This document shows positions 35,465-44,579 of a DNA stretch of 64,000 nucleotides, in pieces (positions within the stretch are counted from its first letter, which is position 1; each line of letters opens with the position of its first letter). The stretch is from JANWYT01 sp034437555 (GTDB taxonomy: Bacteria; Chloroflexota; Anaerolineae; Aggregatilineales; Phototrophicaceae). Location of the stretch: NCBI GenBank assembly GCA_034437555.1, contig DAOTTQ010000029.1, forward strand, positions 204,963 through 268,962, given 5' to 3'. Below the pieces are notes generated by a model, which made no database searches, was not told the origin of the DNA, and was given only the letters and a program-made list of their open reading frames with translations. The position numbers and the translations under genes were made by a program.

Positions 35465-36472
35465 GCCAAGCATTTTTATGAGATTTGTGTAGGTTTGTGA
35501 TTGTTCCATGAAAATGTATTTTACTGGAACAGCTATGGCATGAGTGCCTCCAATAGAACGGAGGTACTCCACAGCAGCTAATAGTTGCTTGCTTCTTACT
35601 GTGAGTGTCACTGTATGCCATTGTGCATCACCAGCAGAGGCATTTGGACTATAGATAGGGGATACAGTGGGACCCAATAAGCCACAGGTGATGGGATTTC
35701 TAACCACTAGTTCGGCTACTTTTTCGGCAGAAACACCCTTTATATCCACTACTAATTGCGTGTATTCACGCCCATTAAGCGATGCGTCAATATACTCACT
35801 GAGCTTGCGTACCACTTCACGTAAAGGTTCGCTTTCTAACAACGCCTGACGGTTACCAATGAGGCATGCTTGAGAATCGAGAATTACACCGTTCTTAATG
35901 GGCTTCAGGTGATTTTCACGTAAGGTCGTTCCCGATTGTGTCAGGTCAACAATAATGTCTGCATAGCCAATCGTTGGAGCCGCTTCAATTGCACCCTCAG
36001 CTTTGACGATTGTAAAATGGTGAATGTGGTTTTGGTGAAAAAATTGACGCGTTAATGCAGGAAATGTTGTGGCAATTCGCAAGTTTCGGCGTTGATTTTC
36101 GCGGATAGAAAGAGCAACATCTGAAAGGTCTGCCATTGTTTCAACATCAACCCACGCCTCTGGCACGGCAATAACTAAGCTACACTGCCCGTATTGCAAT
36201 CTGTCATTGATAACCACAATATTCTCATGAGCGTTTTCTCTTACAACATCTAAACCGCTAATGCCCAATTCTACTGTGCCATCTGCCACTTTATAGGCGA
36301 CGTCTTTTACGCGCTGAAAAAGTACATTTAGAGATGGAATTGACGGAATCGTCCCAACGTATTGACGAGGGTTAGGTTTATTTACCTTTAATCCTGCTTC
36401 ACGAAGGAATTGGTCGGTTGGTTCGGCAATAGCTCCCTTGCTAGGGAGTGCGAGTGTAAACTGGTTTTTCAT
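35459..36472 (-). CDS. hisG: ATP phosphoribosyltransferase, long form
   Basis: First step of histidine synthesis, joining ATP and PRPP. The catalytic part has ALPSKGAIAEPT at the N-terminus, the PRPP loop ADIIVDLTQSGTTLRENHLK near 176 and EGAIEAAPTIGYAD before it. The C-terminal part (about 230-337) carries GLLGPTVSPIY and GTHAIAVPVKYIF, the histidine-binding regulatory domain of the long form. It is longer than usual (337 versus about 290 residues). The gene follows hisZ after 11 bases. The long form normally works without HisZ, so the pair is unusual; see findings. Confidence 0.93.
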   Translation of the reverse strand: MKNQFTLALPSKGAIAEPTDQFLREAGLKVNKPNPRQYVGTIPSIPSLNVLFQRVKDVAYKVADGTVELGISGLDVVRENAHENIVVINDRLQYGQCSLVIAVPEAWVDVETMADLSDVALSIRENQRRNLRIATTFPALTRQFFHQNHIHHFTIVKAEGAIEAAPTIGYADIIVDLTQSGTTLRENHLKPIKNGVILDSQACLIGNRQALLESEPLREVVRKLSEYIDASLNGREYTQLVVDIKGVSAEKVAELVVRNPITCGLLGPTVSPIYSPNASAGDAQWHTVTLTVRSKQLLAAVEYLRSIGGTHAIAVPVKYIFMEQSQTYTNLIKMLGL

Positions 36473-36483
36473 GGGTTGTCTCT

Positions 36484-37536
36484 TTATTCCGATGTATGTG
36501 CTAATAGATTTTGAACATAGTAAGTGAAACCCACAGCAGAAATATCGTCTTTTTTGCCCATCACATAACCAAGTTCGTTGTAGCGTCCACCACTGGCAAG
36601 TAAACTGCCATCAGGGGCAACCACCTGAAACACAATTCCTGTATAGTAGTCCCAGTTTCGTGATAAATTTGGCTTTATGCTGATATTTTCCGTTGCAACA
36701 TTTAGCATTTCAACAACGCTTTGCCACTGTTGATATAAGCGTTTTCCCTCAACATCATCTAATTTGATGTATTTGCCAATTACAGATAACTCATTTGCTT
36801 TAATTGTTAAAGTAGACCACGCCTCAAAGAACACTTTGGCATCGGCAAGATTTTGAACGGTTATCTTATTAGTGTGTTTTTCAAGCAAACGTTGAGAGAT
36901 TTCTTCACGTGTGCGTCCGCCCATTGTATTGCCGTAGGGGGTACTATCTAGCAACAAATCTAGAATATGGCGCGTTTGTATCATATTCCCAGAAAGTGCA
37001 ACGTCATCTTCTTCTGTGGGTCTTGCAATGTCTATATTATTGACAAGTTGGCGAGCGGTATTTTCATCGAGGTTAAAGTAACTTAGCAAGTGACGTTGTA
37101 AGCCCACATGACCCATAACCAAGTTCCAAGATGTGACCCCTAGTTTTTGTAAGCCTTCTAGACACCTAGAAATGATTTCAACGTCCGAAACGGGTTCATC
37201 TAGACCAATGAGTTCCGCGCCAAAACTATATTCTTCTACAGGCTGTGCAGTTTGGTTGGTTTGAAAGATGGGCCCATTAAACTGCCAACGAACGACACTG
37301 TGCTGATGGTTTTCGATGTATTGTTGCATAGCAATGGCAGTAAACTCTGGACGAAGTGCCAGTGTTTTGCCTTGACGTTCAAATATGTAAAGTTTCTCAA
37401 TGATTTTGTCACTCGCTCGTGATAAGAATAATTCGGCGGGCTGAACAACTGGAACATCTAGCCATTGAAATCCTGCATTTTGAAAGAGTTGATTAAGTTT
37501 TGAGATGGTTGTATAAAGATGTGTGTGTGAGTTCAT
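36484..37536 (-). CDS. hisZ: ATP phosphoribosyltransferase regulatory subunit
   Basis: HisS-like class II catalytic core without the C-terminal anticodon-binding domain, which distinguishes HisZ (350 residues) from histidyl-tRNA synthetase (about 420). Motif 2 appears as LALRPEFT near 72, and the histidine-binding NWDYYTGIVFQ and ASGGRYNEL lie near 303 and 323. It is the partner of short-form HisG in other bacteria, where it provides feedback control. It starts the two-gene operon with hisG; the hairpin upstream of it terminates the L,D-transpeptidase gene. Confidence 0.88.
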   Translation of the reverse strand: MNSHTHLYTTISKLNQLFQNAGFQWLDVPVVQPAELFLSRASDKIIEKLYIFERQGKTLALRPEFTAIAMQQYIENHQHSVVRWQFNGPIFQTNQTAQPVEEYSFGAELIGLDEPVSDVEIISRCLEGLQKLGVTSWNLVMGHVGLQRHLLSYFNLDENTARQLVNNIDIARPTEEDDVALSGNMIQTRHILDLLLDSTPYGNTMGGRTREEISQRLLEKHTNKITVQNLADAKVFFEAWSTLTIKANELSVIGKYIKLDDVEGKRLYQQWQSVVEMLNVATENISIKPNLSRNWDYYTGIVFQVVAPDGSLLASGGRYNELGYVMGKKDDISAVGFTYYVQNLLAHTSE

Positions 37537-37594
37537 TCTTTTTCATATCGCTTTGGCTTAGAATTAGCAGCCCTTTATCATAGCGGTAATTTGT

Positions 37595-37627
37595 ATAAAA
37601 AAAAGGCACGCTTACGTGCCTTTTTGA
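37595..37627 (-). terminator. Intrinsic terminator of the L,D-transpeptidase operon
   Basis: GGCACG-CTTA-CGTGCC hairpin with an eight-base A-run before it on the plus strand (T-run on the minus strand) and Ts after. It could also stop plus-strand transcripts. Confidence 0.85.
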
Positions 37628-37631
37628 TTGA

Positions 37632-38672
37632 TTAGTTGTTGTATATACCGCTACTGTAAACATAGACATTGGGCCCGACTTCGACATTAGACGACCGATT
37701 AGACCCCATTTCTTTGGCTACCCAGTCATATAGCCATTTTGCATCGGTAATGCTCAGGTTGACACATCCATGACTGCGACGATAGCCAAATCCATCGTGC
37801 CAATACGCGCCGTGTAATGCACGCCCACCATCAAAGAACATTGTCCATGGTACTTCTTCTAGAGCATAAAAATCATCACCAACAACACCCCAGCTCATAT
37901 ACTCACGTGGATTGCGATAATAGATATTAAACGTACCTTCGTAGGTGGGCCAACGAGGTAAACCGGTGGCGATGAGTGTGGTGAAAATAGGTGTTTCGCC
38001 TTCGTATACCACCAAGACTTGTTCAAAAAGGTCTATGCTCACCCATTTTTCAGTAGTAACGGTGTCGGGCTTTACAACAGCAAGGGAGCGCGCAACACGG
38101 TGTTGATGTACCCATTGCCCATCACCGACCTGAAACCACGAGGTGCCATCTGCAACGACTTCATCAAAAATAGTGAGCAGGGTATAGCGGTAAATCATAC
38201 CTAGTCGCTCCAATGGAGACCCCCCTGGTGTTGCACTGGGATACATATTTACCAATGCCCAAGCATAGTGATATTCCAAAGGCTCTTGTGGGAGAAAGAT
38301 TCCTGTAAATTTTGAAATTCCCCCATTAGTCTCTGCGAGTGCTTCCGTTTCTACCCACTCATCAGGGTTTATGCGTGTCCAACCGTTTGCTTCATCAAGT
38401 GCTGTGACAAAGTTAAATCCTTCGTCAAGGTAGCGCAAAACATTTCCATTAGGGGCATCGTACACATTAATGCCACGGTTGACACGCTTATACCACCGAT
38501 CGTTTAGCAATTTTGTGTCTACAACAAGTTGCTCTGGTTCTTGTATTGTAATCATTGCGATTTCTTCTGACGAAAGCCCGTGTTGTGGGGTTGATTCACA
38601 GTCTTGACACTCTTGTGCATAGGCTGATGAGCCAATGACCAAACATGCGATAAAAATAACCATTGCTCTCAT
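37632..38672 (-). CDS. Secreted L,D-transpeptidase (YkuD), copy 2
   Basis: Cross-links peptidoglycan stems through 3-3 bonds or attaches proteins to the wall. A signal peptide (1-19) precedes a region with two SH3-like stretches, and the YkuD domain lies at about 210-335: ALHGAYWHDGFGYRRSHGC(V)N includes the active-site Cys and the HxxxxxxxxxxxSHGC signature. At 346 residues it is similar to its neighbour upstream, 12 bases away, over almost its whole length, so the two arose by tandem duplication. It is the second gene of the pair. Confidence 0.93.
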   Translation of the reverse strand: MRAMVIFIACLVIGSSAYAQECQDCESTPQHGLSSEEIAMITIQEPEQLVVDTKLLNDRWYKRVNRGINVYDAPNGNVLRYLDEGFNFVTALDEANGWTRINPDEWVETEALAETNGGISKFTGIFLPQEPLEYHYAWALVNMYPSATPGGSPLERLGMIYRYTLLTIFDEVVADGTSWFQVGDGQWVHQHRVARSLAVVKPDTVTTEKWVSIDLFEQVLVVYEGETPIFTTLIATGLPRWPTYEGTFNIYYRNPREYMSWGVVGDDFYALEEVPWTMFFDGGRALHGAYWHDGFGYRRSHGCVNLSITDAKWLYDWVAKEMGSNRSSNVEVGPNVYVYSSGIYNN

Positions 38673-38684
38673 GGTAAACCTCTC

Positions 38685-39686
38685 TTACTGGTACTCGCCA
38701 GAACTATAAACATACACTGACAAATCTTTGCTCTCTGGGTTGCTAAAATCGCGGGTGTCCGATGACCAACCATATAACCAACGTGCATCGGTAATGCTTA
38801 AATTAACGCACCCATGACTTTGGCGGTATCCGAAACCGTCATGCCAATATGTACCGTGTAGACCAATATCGCCATCAAAATACATGGTATATGGGACCTC
38901 TTCTAAATAATAAAAGTCGGGTTTGTCATAAGCCCCACTCATGAGAGTGCGTTCATAACGAACGTAAACGTTAAACAAGCCTTCGTTGGTTGACCATTGA
39001 GGTAACCCAGAAGAAATGAGTGTGGAGAACACAGGTTTTTCATCTTCATAGGCAATAAGCACTTGCTCGTAAAGGTCAATGCTTACCCATTTAGACGTTT
39101 CAACGCCTTCTGGTTTTTCGATGGGAACAATTTTAGCGACATTAAACTGATGAACCCACTGATTAATGCCTATTTGATACCAACGAAACCCATCAATTTC
39201 TACAAAAGAATAGAGACTCACACGGGTATAACGATAAAGAAATGGATTGTTAGGATCTTGATCAAGACCAGGAGCGGAACTGGGGCGCACATGACGTAAC
39301 AACCATGCCATAGGGTAGGGTAATTCTTCATCTAACCTAACGCCTGCGAAACGGGATATGGCGACATCTGTGCTTAGTGTGTTTGTTGCTACCCAACGGT
39401 CTTGGGTAATTTGCGTCCAGTCACCTTGTGGTTCGCTTAAAAGGGTCACATAGTTGAATCCAACACCCCAATTTTGCGCCAGTGACCCGCCAGGGCTATC
39501 GTACATAGCAAGGTTATCTGTAACACGACGGTAAATGCGGTCGTACAGATGAGTTTCCTGTACAACAAGTGGATTTACATTAGGTGCTGGATAGGTATCA
39601 ATTATTTCTTTAGGGACACCTTGAGGTTCTTGAGCTTTTGCCAGAAAACCCATAGACAGTACGATGAACACCAACCAAACTTTCAT
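38685..39686 (-). CDS. Secreted L,D-transpeptidase (YkuD), copy 1
   Basis: Paralogue of the following gene, 333 residues. A signal peptide (1-18, ending AKA) is followed by the same SH3-like N-terminal region and a YkuD domain with GLHGTYWHDGFGYRQSHGCVNLS, with the catalytic Cys. Many positions shared with the second copy are conserved even outside the active site (KWVSIDLYEQVL, WVHQ). A strong GGGAGGAG ribosome binding site precedes the ATG. It leads the two-gene transcript and is divergent from the large SH3 protein gene. Confidence 0.93.
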   Translation of the reverse strand: MKVWLVFIVLSMGFLAKAQEPQGVPKEIIDTYPAPNVNPLVVQETHLYDRIYRRVTDNLAMYDSPGGSLAQNWGVGFNYVTLLSEPQGDWTQITQDRWVATNTLSTDVAISRFAGVRLDEELPYPMAWLLRHVRPSSAPGLDQDPNNPFLYRYTRVSLYSFVEIDGFRWYQIGINQWVHQFNVAKIVPIEKPEGVETSKWVSIDLYEQVLIAYEDEKPVFSTLISSGLPQWSTNEGLFNVYVRYERTLMSGAYDKPDFYYLEEVPYTMYFDGDIGLHGTYWHDGFGYRQSHGCVNLSITDARWLYGWSSDTRDFSNPESKDLSVYVYSSGEYQ

Positions 39687-39771
39687 TAAAAACTCCTCCC
39701 AAACTTTAGCTTATTTGTAGTATCCTCGATTTTTCGCCAAACATCTATGATGCTCACCCTACGGTGACTCT

Positions 39772-39792
39772 ACGCAAACAGTACGTTTGCGT
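39772..39792. promoter_or_regulatory. Perfect inverted repeat, operator candidate
   Basis: ACGCAAAC and GTTTGCGT (8-bp arms) around a 5-base AGTAC centre, ending exactly at the first base before the putative -35 box of the SH3-repeat gene. The position between two divergent cell-envelope genes suggests a binding site for a dimeric regulator. No regulator is identified. Confidence 0.5.
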
Positions 39793-39821
39793 TTGCTGAA
39801 ATGAGCTCATCGTTTTATACT
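39793..39821 (+). promoter_or_regulatory. Putative sigma-70 promoter of the SH3-repeat gene
   Basis: TTGCTG and TATACT boxes separated by 17 bases, 80 bases upstream of the ATG at 39901. The -35 box matches the consensus in only three positions. Confidence 0.45.
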
Positions 39822-39900
39822 ATGAAGTATCTACTCAAATGAAATGTGTTATTACCTTGCTCGCTTGGAAAAACAAGAGGGCAATAGCATGGGAGGGAAC

Positions 39901-41913
39901 ATGAAACCCCGCTTAAAAGTTATCGTTTTAATGGTTGTGTCCTTATTGGTAAGTGCCGTTCTCAGCCCGTTGGCAATGGCACGAGATTTGGAACAACAGT
40001 CAAGTTTTGCTACACCTATTTTGGTTGTTAATACAAGTTTCTTGAATGTTAGAACTGGGCCCGGTGTGGAATACACCGTTCTTGTTACTGTTGTGGGTGG
40101 TACAGAGCTTTCTGTTTTAGCACGTTCCAGAGATAACGTCTGGTATCAAGTTGCTACTGATAAGGGTGCAGGGTGGGTGAATGTTGAATTTACACTACCA
40201 CGTGGCAGTTTTGCCAATGTTCCCTTGAAAACAGCCGAAGAAAACCTTAGTGAACTTGGGCAAGGTGGCGGTGGTGAAGTATCCAGCAACGTTGGAACTG
40301 CTGTAACTACGTCATCAGCTGTTCGTCTTTTTGGACTGCAGTTCTTTGGTGGTGACATTTGGCAAGAACCTCGCTACGACTCTTTAGTCTTGCGTAGCGG
40401 TGTTCCTGGCGACGAAAACCTACTTCACCCATTGCTTAACGAAGTTAGAGATGCTAACGGTGGACAATGGTACTCTATCAATTATCCAGGCGTTGGTGTG
40501 GGCTGGGTGAATCAAGGTGTTTTGCGCCTGTTGTCTTGCGGTGTGAACCAAGTGTACGTTACAACAGGTGAACACTTCATTCGCTTTGATGGCATTGCAA
40601 ATCGCTCGGGGTATCGCATGACCACAGGCACAGAAATGTATGTCCGTGGCAGACAAAACGGCTTTTCGGTTGTTGAATTGGCGGACAGCACGATTGGTTT
40701 GGTTGTTCCAGAAGATATTGTGATTCGCACAGGTGTTACATCACTCTGCGAGTACTTGCCAGCAAGCTCCGCTGCGAGTCAAGGACAAGGCGGCGGTGGT
40801 GAAACATCCTCTTCAGCACCTGTACAACCTCGTCTAGCTGTCCCTGTAGCTATTGTCAATACTGGCAACCTTAATGTGCGTAGCGGGCCCAATGTAGGTT
40901 TCTCTGCGGTTGCCGTGGTGGCTGGTGGCACATCACTAGAAGTGGTTGGGCGTGCTAGCGATAATGTTTGGTTGCTTGTAGAGGGTGATTTTGGACGTGG
41001 TTGGGTGAATATTGAGTTTGTTCTCTTCCGTGGCGTTTATGATAGTGTACCTGTTGTAAACGCGAATGATGTAATCATTCAATCTAACCAAACTAATCCT
41101 AATGCTAATTTAGGGCAGGGTGGTGGTGGAGCAACAAGCACAGTGGTTTCTTCCACTAGCCCGGCACGTCTTTTCGGGGTGCAGTTTTTTGGTGGTGACA
41201 TTTGGCAAGAACCTCGCTATGACTCTTTAGTACTACGCAGTGGAGTTGCCGGTGATGAAAACCTACTTCATCCATTGCTTAACGAAGTCAAAGATGCCAA
41301 CGGCGGTACATGGTATTTAATCAACTATCCTGGTTTAGGCGTAGGCTGGGTGAATCAAGGTGTTTTACGCTTGTTGTCTTGCGGTGTAAACCAAGTGTAC
41401 GTTACAACAGGCGAACATTTCATTCGCTTTGATGGCATTGCAAATCGCTCGGGATATCGCATGACGACAGGTACAGAAATGTATGTGCGTGGTAGACAAA
41501 ACGGCTTTTCGGTCGTTGAATTGGCGGACAGCACGATTGGTTTGGTTGTTCCAGAAGACATTGTACTTCGTACAGGAGTTACGTCACTTTGCGATTACTT
41601 GCCAGCACCCAGTTCTTCAATTGCAAGTTTGGGGCAAGGGGGCGGTGGTGATAGCACACCGGTAACAAGCACTAATGTGGTCACCGGTAATCGTGTGGTC
41701 GTCAATACGGGCAATCTTAATGTTCGTAGTGGGCCCAGCGCAGGATTTTCTGTAGTAGCCACTGTGTCCGGGGGAACAACACTAGCAGTCGTAGGGCGTG
41801 CCAAAGATAACGTGTGGTTCTTAGTCGAAGGCAGCTTTGGGCGTGGTTGGATAAACATAGAATTTGGGCTGTTCCGCGGAAGCTATGACACTGTTCCAGT
41901 AGTTGACTTCTAG
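39901..41913 (+). CDS. Secreted SH3-domain protein with two near-identical 147-residue modules
   Basis: A surface protein of 670 residues. After the signal peptide (1-28) come SH3 domain A (about 40-110), module 1 (142-288), SH3 B (about 318-385), module 2 (423-569) and SH3 C (about 597-665). The modules share about 95 percent of residues (8 differences in 147) and carry a central WQEPRYDSLVLRSG and a CGVNQVYVTTGEHFIRFDGI stretch. Each is preceded by a linker that contains the repeated GQGGGG. No catalytic motif is seen. The ATG at 39901 has a GGAGGG ribosome binding site at 5 bases; an in-frame ATG at 39889 is an alternative. Role: probably binding to cell wall or matrix, by analogy with bacterial SH3 domains. 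Confidence 0.85.
   Translation: MKPRLKVIVLMVVSLLVSAVLSPLAMARDLEQQSSFATPILVVNTSFLNVRTGPGVEYTVLVTVVGGTELSVLARSRDNVWYQVATDKGAGWVNVEFTLPRGSFANVPLKTAEENLSELGQGGGGEVSSNVGTAVTTSSAVRLFGLQFFGGDIWQEPRYDSLVLRSGVPGDENLLHPLLNEVRDANGGQWYSINYPGVGVGWVNQGVLRLLSCGVNQVYVTTGEHFIRFDGIANRSGYRMTTGTEMYVRGRQNGFSVVELADSTIGLVVPEDIVIRTGVTSLCEYLPASSAASQGQGGGGETSSSAPVQPRLAVPVAIVNTGNLNVRSGPNVGFSAVAVVAGGTSLEVVGRASDNVWLLVEGDFGRGWVNIEFVLFRGVYDSVPVVNANDVIIQSNQTNPNANLGQGGGGATSTVVSSTSPARLFGVQFFGGDIWQEPRYDSLVLRSGVAGDENLLHPLLNEVKDANGGTWYLINYPGLGVGWVNQGVLRLLSCGVNQVYVTTGEHFIRFDGIANRSGYRMTTGTEMYVRGRQNGFSVVELADSTIGLVVPEDIVLRTGVTSLCDYLPAPSSSIASLGQGGGGDSTPVTSTNVVTGNRVVVNTGNLNVRSGPSAGFSVVATVSGGTTLAVVGRAKDNVWFLVEGSFGRGWINIEFGLFRGSYDTVPVVDF
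40324..40764 (+). repeat. Internal direct repeat, module copy 1
   Basis: A 441-base coding repeat whose second copy starts 843 bases later. The encoded modules are about 95 percent identical, and many of the base differences between them are synonymous. Confidence 0.9.
41167..41607 (+). repeat. Internal direct repeat, module copy 2
   Basis: Second copy of the 441-base coding repeat. Long stretches of the protein are identical while third codon positions differ (for example around 41389-41570). Confidence 0.9.
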
Positions 41914-41946
41914 GACTAAACTCCTTAATTCATCACTTTTGTATTA

Positions 41947-41976
41947 AAATGCCCTGAGCTTCAGGGCATTTTTTAT
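41947..41976 (+). terminator. Intrinsic terminator after the SH3-repeat gene
   Basis: AATGCCCTGA-GCT-TCAGGGCATT hairpin followed by a long T-run, 34 bases after the stop codon. Confidence 0.92.
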
Positions 41977-42004
41977 TTCAGCATTTTTTTAAGGAGCAAC
42001 TTGC

Positions 42005-43981
42005 ATGTCAGATTTCTTAAAGCGGTTACAACTGACTAACTCTTATCCCTCACAATCTTTGCTTCCAAGCGCGATCTTTGGAAATCTAAGCCAGTTAGCG
42101 CAATCTATCATCCGTCCCACGACATATAAAATAGCCGTGTTTCCGTGTGTTAGCGAGCAAAACACGGAAGCTATTATGGGATTTTGGACACTGTTTAGCT
42201 ATCTTTTAGAACAAACCAATGATGCAAAGGTTTACCGTCTTTTCTTGATAGGGGAGAATATTGGTGAATCTTATGAGTGGTCTGTTGAAGATTCCCAATT
42301 TACGCCTGAGGAGGGTGAATTGGGGGGATTAAATGAGAATGTTGGAATCTGGGGTGAGTGTGTTAAGCAAGGTAATCAATCCCAGTTAAACATCTACATC
42401 GAGAATGATTTAGACGATACGATAAAAACACTTTCGTTTGAATATGTTGAAATTGAAGACCTCGTGAAACAGCTTGCTAATATTGTTCTGAACGTTTTTG
42501 ATACACTTGAAATTGCATTTGATGATGTTATTAAACGTATCGCAGAAGAAGTGACTCTTTTACCCACTTCGTCATTAAATCATCTGATGATTTGGGAAGC
42601 GAACTTACAAGGCTATTTGTGGGACACTTACTGGGATGAAAGCCTTGTAAACCCCATTCTTGAGCAACTTGGTTCGCCATCAAATGATTACTTAGGTCAA
42701 TGGGGAAGTATTTGGGCGTTATCTAGAGTGTTTGCGCCCGCTTACAACGACTTGGATGATGGGTTGAGAGTCAAAATAGTTAAGGCGATGCGTGACAGTC
42801 AAAACCTCAGTGATAAAGCGGTTTCCGCTTTCGCAAATGCTATCTATAAGTTTGGTCATTCTGATACAGCACAACAGATTTTGCGTGACAATCTTCCTGA
42901 AAATTCAACTGATAGTGAAATTGGGGTAAATCTTGCCTCGTTATACTTTTTAAGTGGAAAAGTGCTTCCTGCCATTGATACCTATCAGATATTGATAAAG
43001 GTTAATTCTAGCTTAAGAGCAGAAGATTATCGCCAATATGCCCGTTTAGTTCAGGCTGCTATTCAGTATAACTTATCGTTTGTAAACGAACTTGCCCCAG
43101 AAAAATCACACTTGGACGAGGTTGTTGCGGCGTATAGAAAAGCAATTGACATCGCGCATAATGCCGAGGATTACTATGCTTTGTTAGTTTCTATTTGGGA
43201 TGAGGAAGCAACAATTGATGAAGAACTTGCAATCTCGCTGATTCAATTTGATGAAACGGGGGAGTATGTAAAACAGTTTACAGACTTGATTGTAGATTCT
43301 GAACACATTGAAACGCTCTTAACTCATTTAGAGACGCGTATGCAAAACTCTACAGAAAGCATTACGGCAAAAATTAGCCTCGCCTATGCTTATACTCAAA
43401 TAGAAGAGTACGACGCGGCGATTGAACTCCTAGACTCGTTAGAGGCGTCTGCATTAACAAGCGAACAAGCAAAAGAGGTTGTCCGTCTTCGCTTGGAATC
43501 TGAATTCGAGGATTTCAGCCTAACGCTTTCAGAGATAGAGCAGGTTATCGATGCGGGAAACGCCGTTCCTAATGCACAAATACAATTTCTTGAGGAAGTC
43601 ATCGAAATTGCCCCTATGTACCAAGAGGCATACTTTCTTTCTGCAAAAGCCTACATGAGTATTGAAGATTTTGCTGCTTCAATTGAAGTTCTTTTGGATG
43701 CACAGAAAGTGTTTGGGAATACAGAAAGTGTTGTCATTTTACTTTTCAAGTCTTTTACAGAGACAAAGCAAGATGATATGGCATTACAAGCACTCATTAG
43801 TGGGGCAAAAGATAATCCAACCTCCGCGAGCATTTTAGCCTTATTAGCACGTGAAATTTTTGAGGTAGCGCCAGAAAAGGCAAAAATTTACCTGCGTAAA
43901 GTAGAATCCTTAGACCCTAACAACGCAGAACTTCGCATCATCAAGCAATACATATCTGATAGGCTTTCTAAAGGTTTGTAG
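42005..43981 (+). CDS. TPR-like repeat protein, 658 aa
   Basis: Cytosolic helical repeat protein without signal peptide. The first 200 residues form an unfamiliar mixed alpha/beta region (IAVFPCVSEQNTEAIM), and from about residue 280 the sequence follows a TPR-type helical rhythm (for example LASLYFLSGKVLPAIDTYQI, SLAYAYTQIEEYDAAIELLDSL). The composition is acidic. It starts 6 bases after an AAGGAG box and overlaps yigZ tail to tail by 14 bases. Its partner is unknown. Confidence 0.8.
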   Translation: MSDFLKRLQLTNSYPSQSLLPSAIFGNLSQLAQSIIRPTTYKIAVFPCVSEQNTEAIMGFWTLFSYLLEQTNDAKVYRLFLIGENIGESYEWSVEDSQFTPEEGELGGLNENVGIWGECVKQGNQSQLNIYIENDLDDTIKTLSFEYVEIEDLVKQLANIVLNVFDTLEIAFDDVIKRIAEEVTLLPTSSLNHLMIWEANLQGYLWDTYWDESLVNPILEQLGSPSNDYLGQWGSIWALSRVFAPAYNDLDDGLRVKIVKAMRDSQNLSDKAVSAFANAIYKFGHSDTAQQILRDNLPENSTDSEIGVNLASLYFLSGKVLPAIDTYQILIKVNSSLRAEDYRQYARLVQAAIQYNLSFVNELAPEKSHLDEVVAAYRKAIDIAHNAEDYYALLVSIWDEEATIDEELAISLIQFDETGEYVKQFTDLIVDSEHIETLLTHLETRMQNSTESITAKISLAYAYTQIEEYDAAIELLDSLEASALTSEQAKEVVRLRLESEFEDFSLTLSEIEQVIDAGNAVPNAQIQFLEEVIEIAPMYQEAYFLSAKAYMSIEDFAASIEVLLDAQKVFGNTESVVILLFKSFTETKQDDMALQALISGAKDNPTSASILALLAREIFEVAPEKAKIYLRKVESLDPNNAELRIIKQYISDRLSKGL

Positions 43982-44579
43982 TAGGGTAGATTACGATTCT
44001 GTCGTTAAACACGTCATTGAGTGTCGCTAGAAACGAGGAGATTTCTGTTTCTTCTAGCTCTAGCTCTACCTGGACAATGTCTTCGAATAACTCACTTACA
44101 AGCGTTGCATTGTGCTGTATGATGCAACGCTTTAGGACATTGTATTGAGAATAATTCGCGATGATTTGATAACCGACTCTTTTAATGTTTAACTTTAGCA
44201 CAAGAGAAGCCAAATTCTCTTTAGCTGCATCAGAATAAGCCCGTACCAAGCCGCCTGTACCTAGCTTTGTTCCACCAAAATATCGTGTAGTAACTAGCAC
44301 TATATCGCCAATACCAGAACCTCTTAATACAGCAAGGGTAGGGGGAGCTGCTGTACCAGACGGTTCGCCATCATCACTCATACCTTCAACAATGCTATTT
44401 CCAAAACCAATGCGATATGCATAAACATGGTGTGAGGCATTGGGAAACTGGGTTTTGATGGTTTGAATGAATTCTCGCGCTTCTTGTACACTTTCTGCAT
44501 AGCTTGTAGTACATATGAAACGCGAGTTTTGTATCGTCAGTTCTATGGTGTGGATTTGTGCGGGTTGCGAATAGGTCAT
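43968..44579 (-). CDS. yigZ: YigZ/IMPACT family protein
   Basis: Conserved family of uncertain biochemical role, related to eukaryotic IMPACT, which affects translational control. The N-terminal UPF0029 domain carries SHHVYAYRIGFGN and the hallmark MSDDGEPSGTAAPP near 67, followed by TTRYFGGTKLGTGGLVRAYSDAA near 98, and a C-terminal ferredoxin-like domain. At 203 residues it is complete. The start overlaps the stop of the ATPase gene upstream. Confidence 0.93.
   Translation of the reverse strand: MTYSQPAQIHTIELTIQNSRFICTTSYAESVQEAREFIQTIKTQFPNASHHVYAYRIGFGNSIVEGMSDDGEPSGTAAPPTLAVLRGSGIGDIVLVTTRYFGGTKLGTGGLVRAYSDAAKENLASLVLKLNIKRVGYQIIANYSQYNVLKRCIIQHNATLVSELFEDIVQVELELEETEISSFLATLNDVFNDRIVIYPTTNL

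Noticed and set aside
40324..41607. Long repeated sequence as a mobile element or CRISPR
   Set aside because: The repeats are in-frame coding modules of one protein, with no terminal inverted repeats, transposase or regular short spacers.
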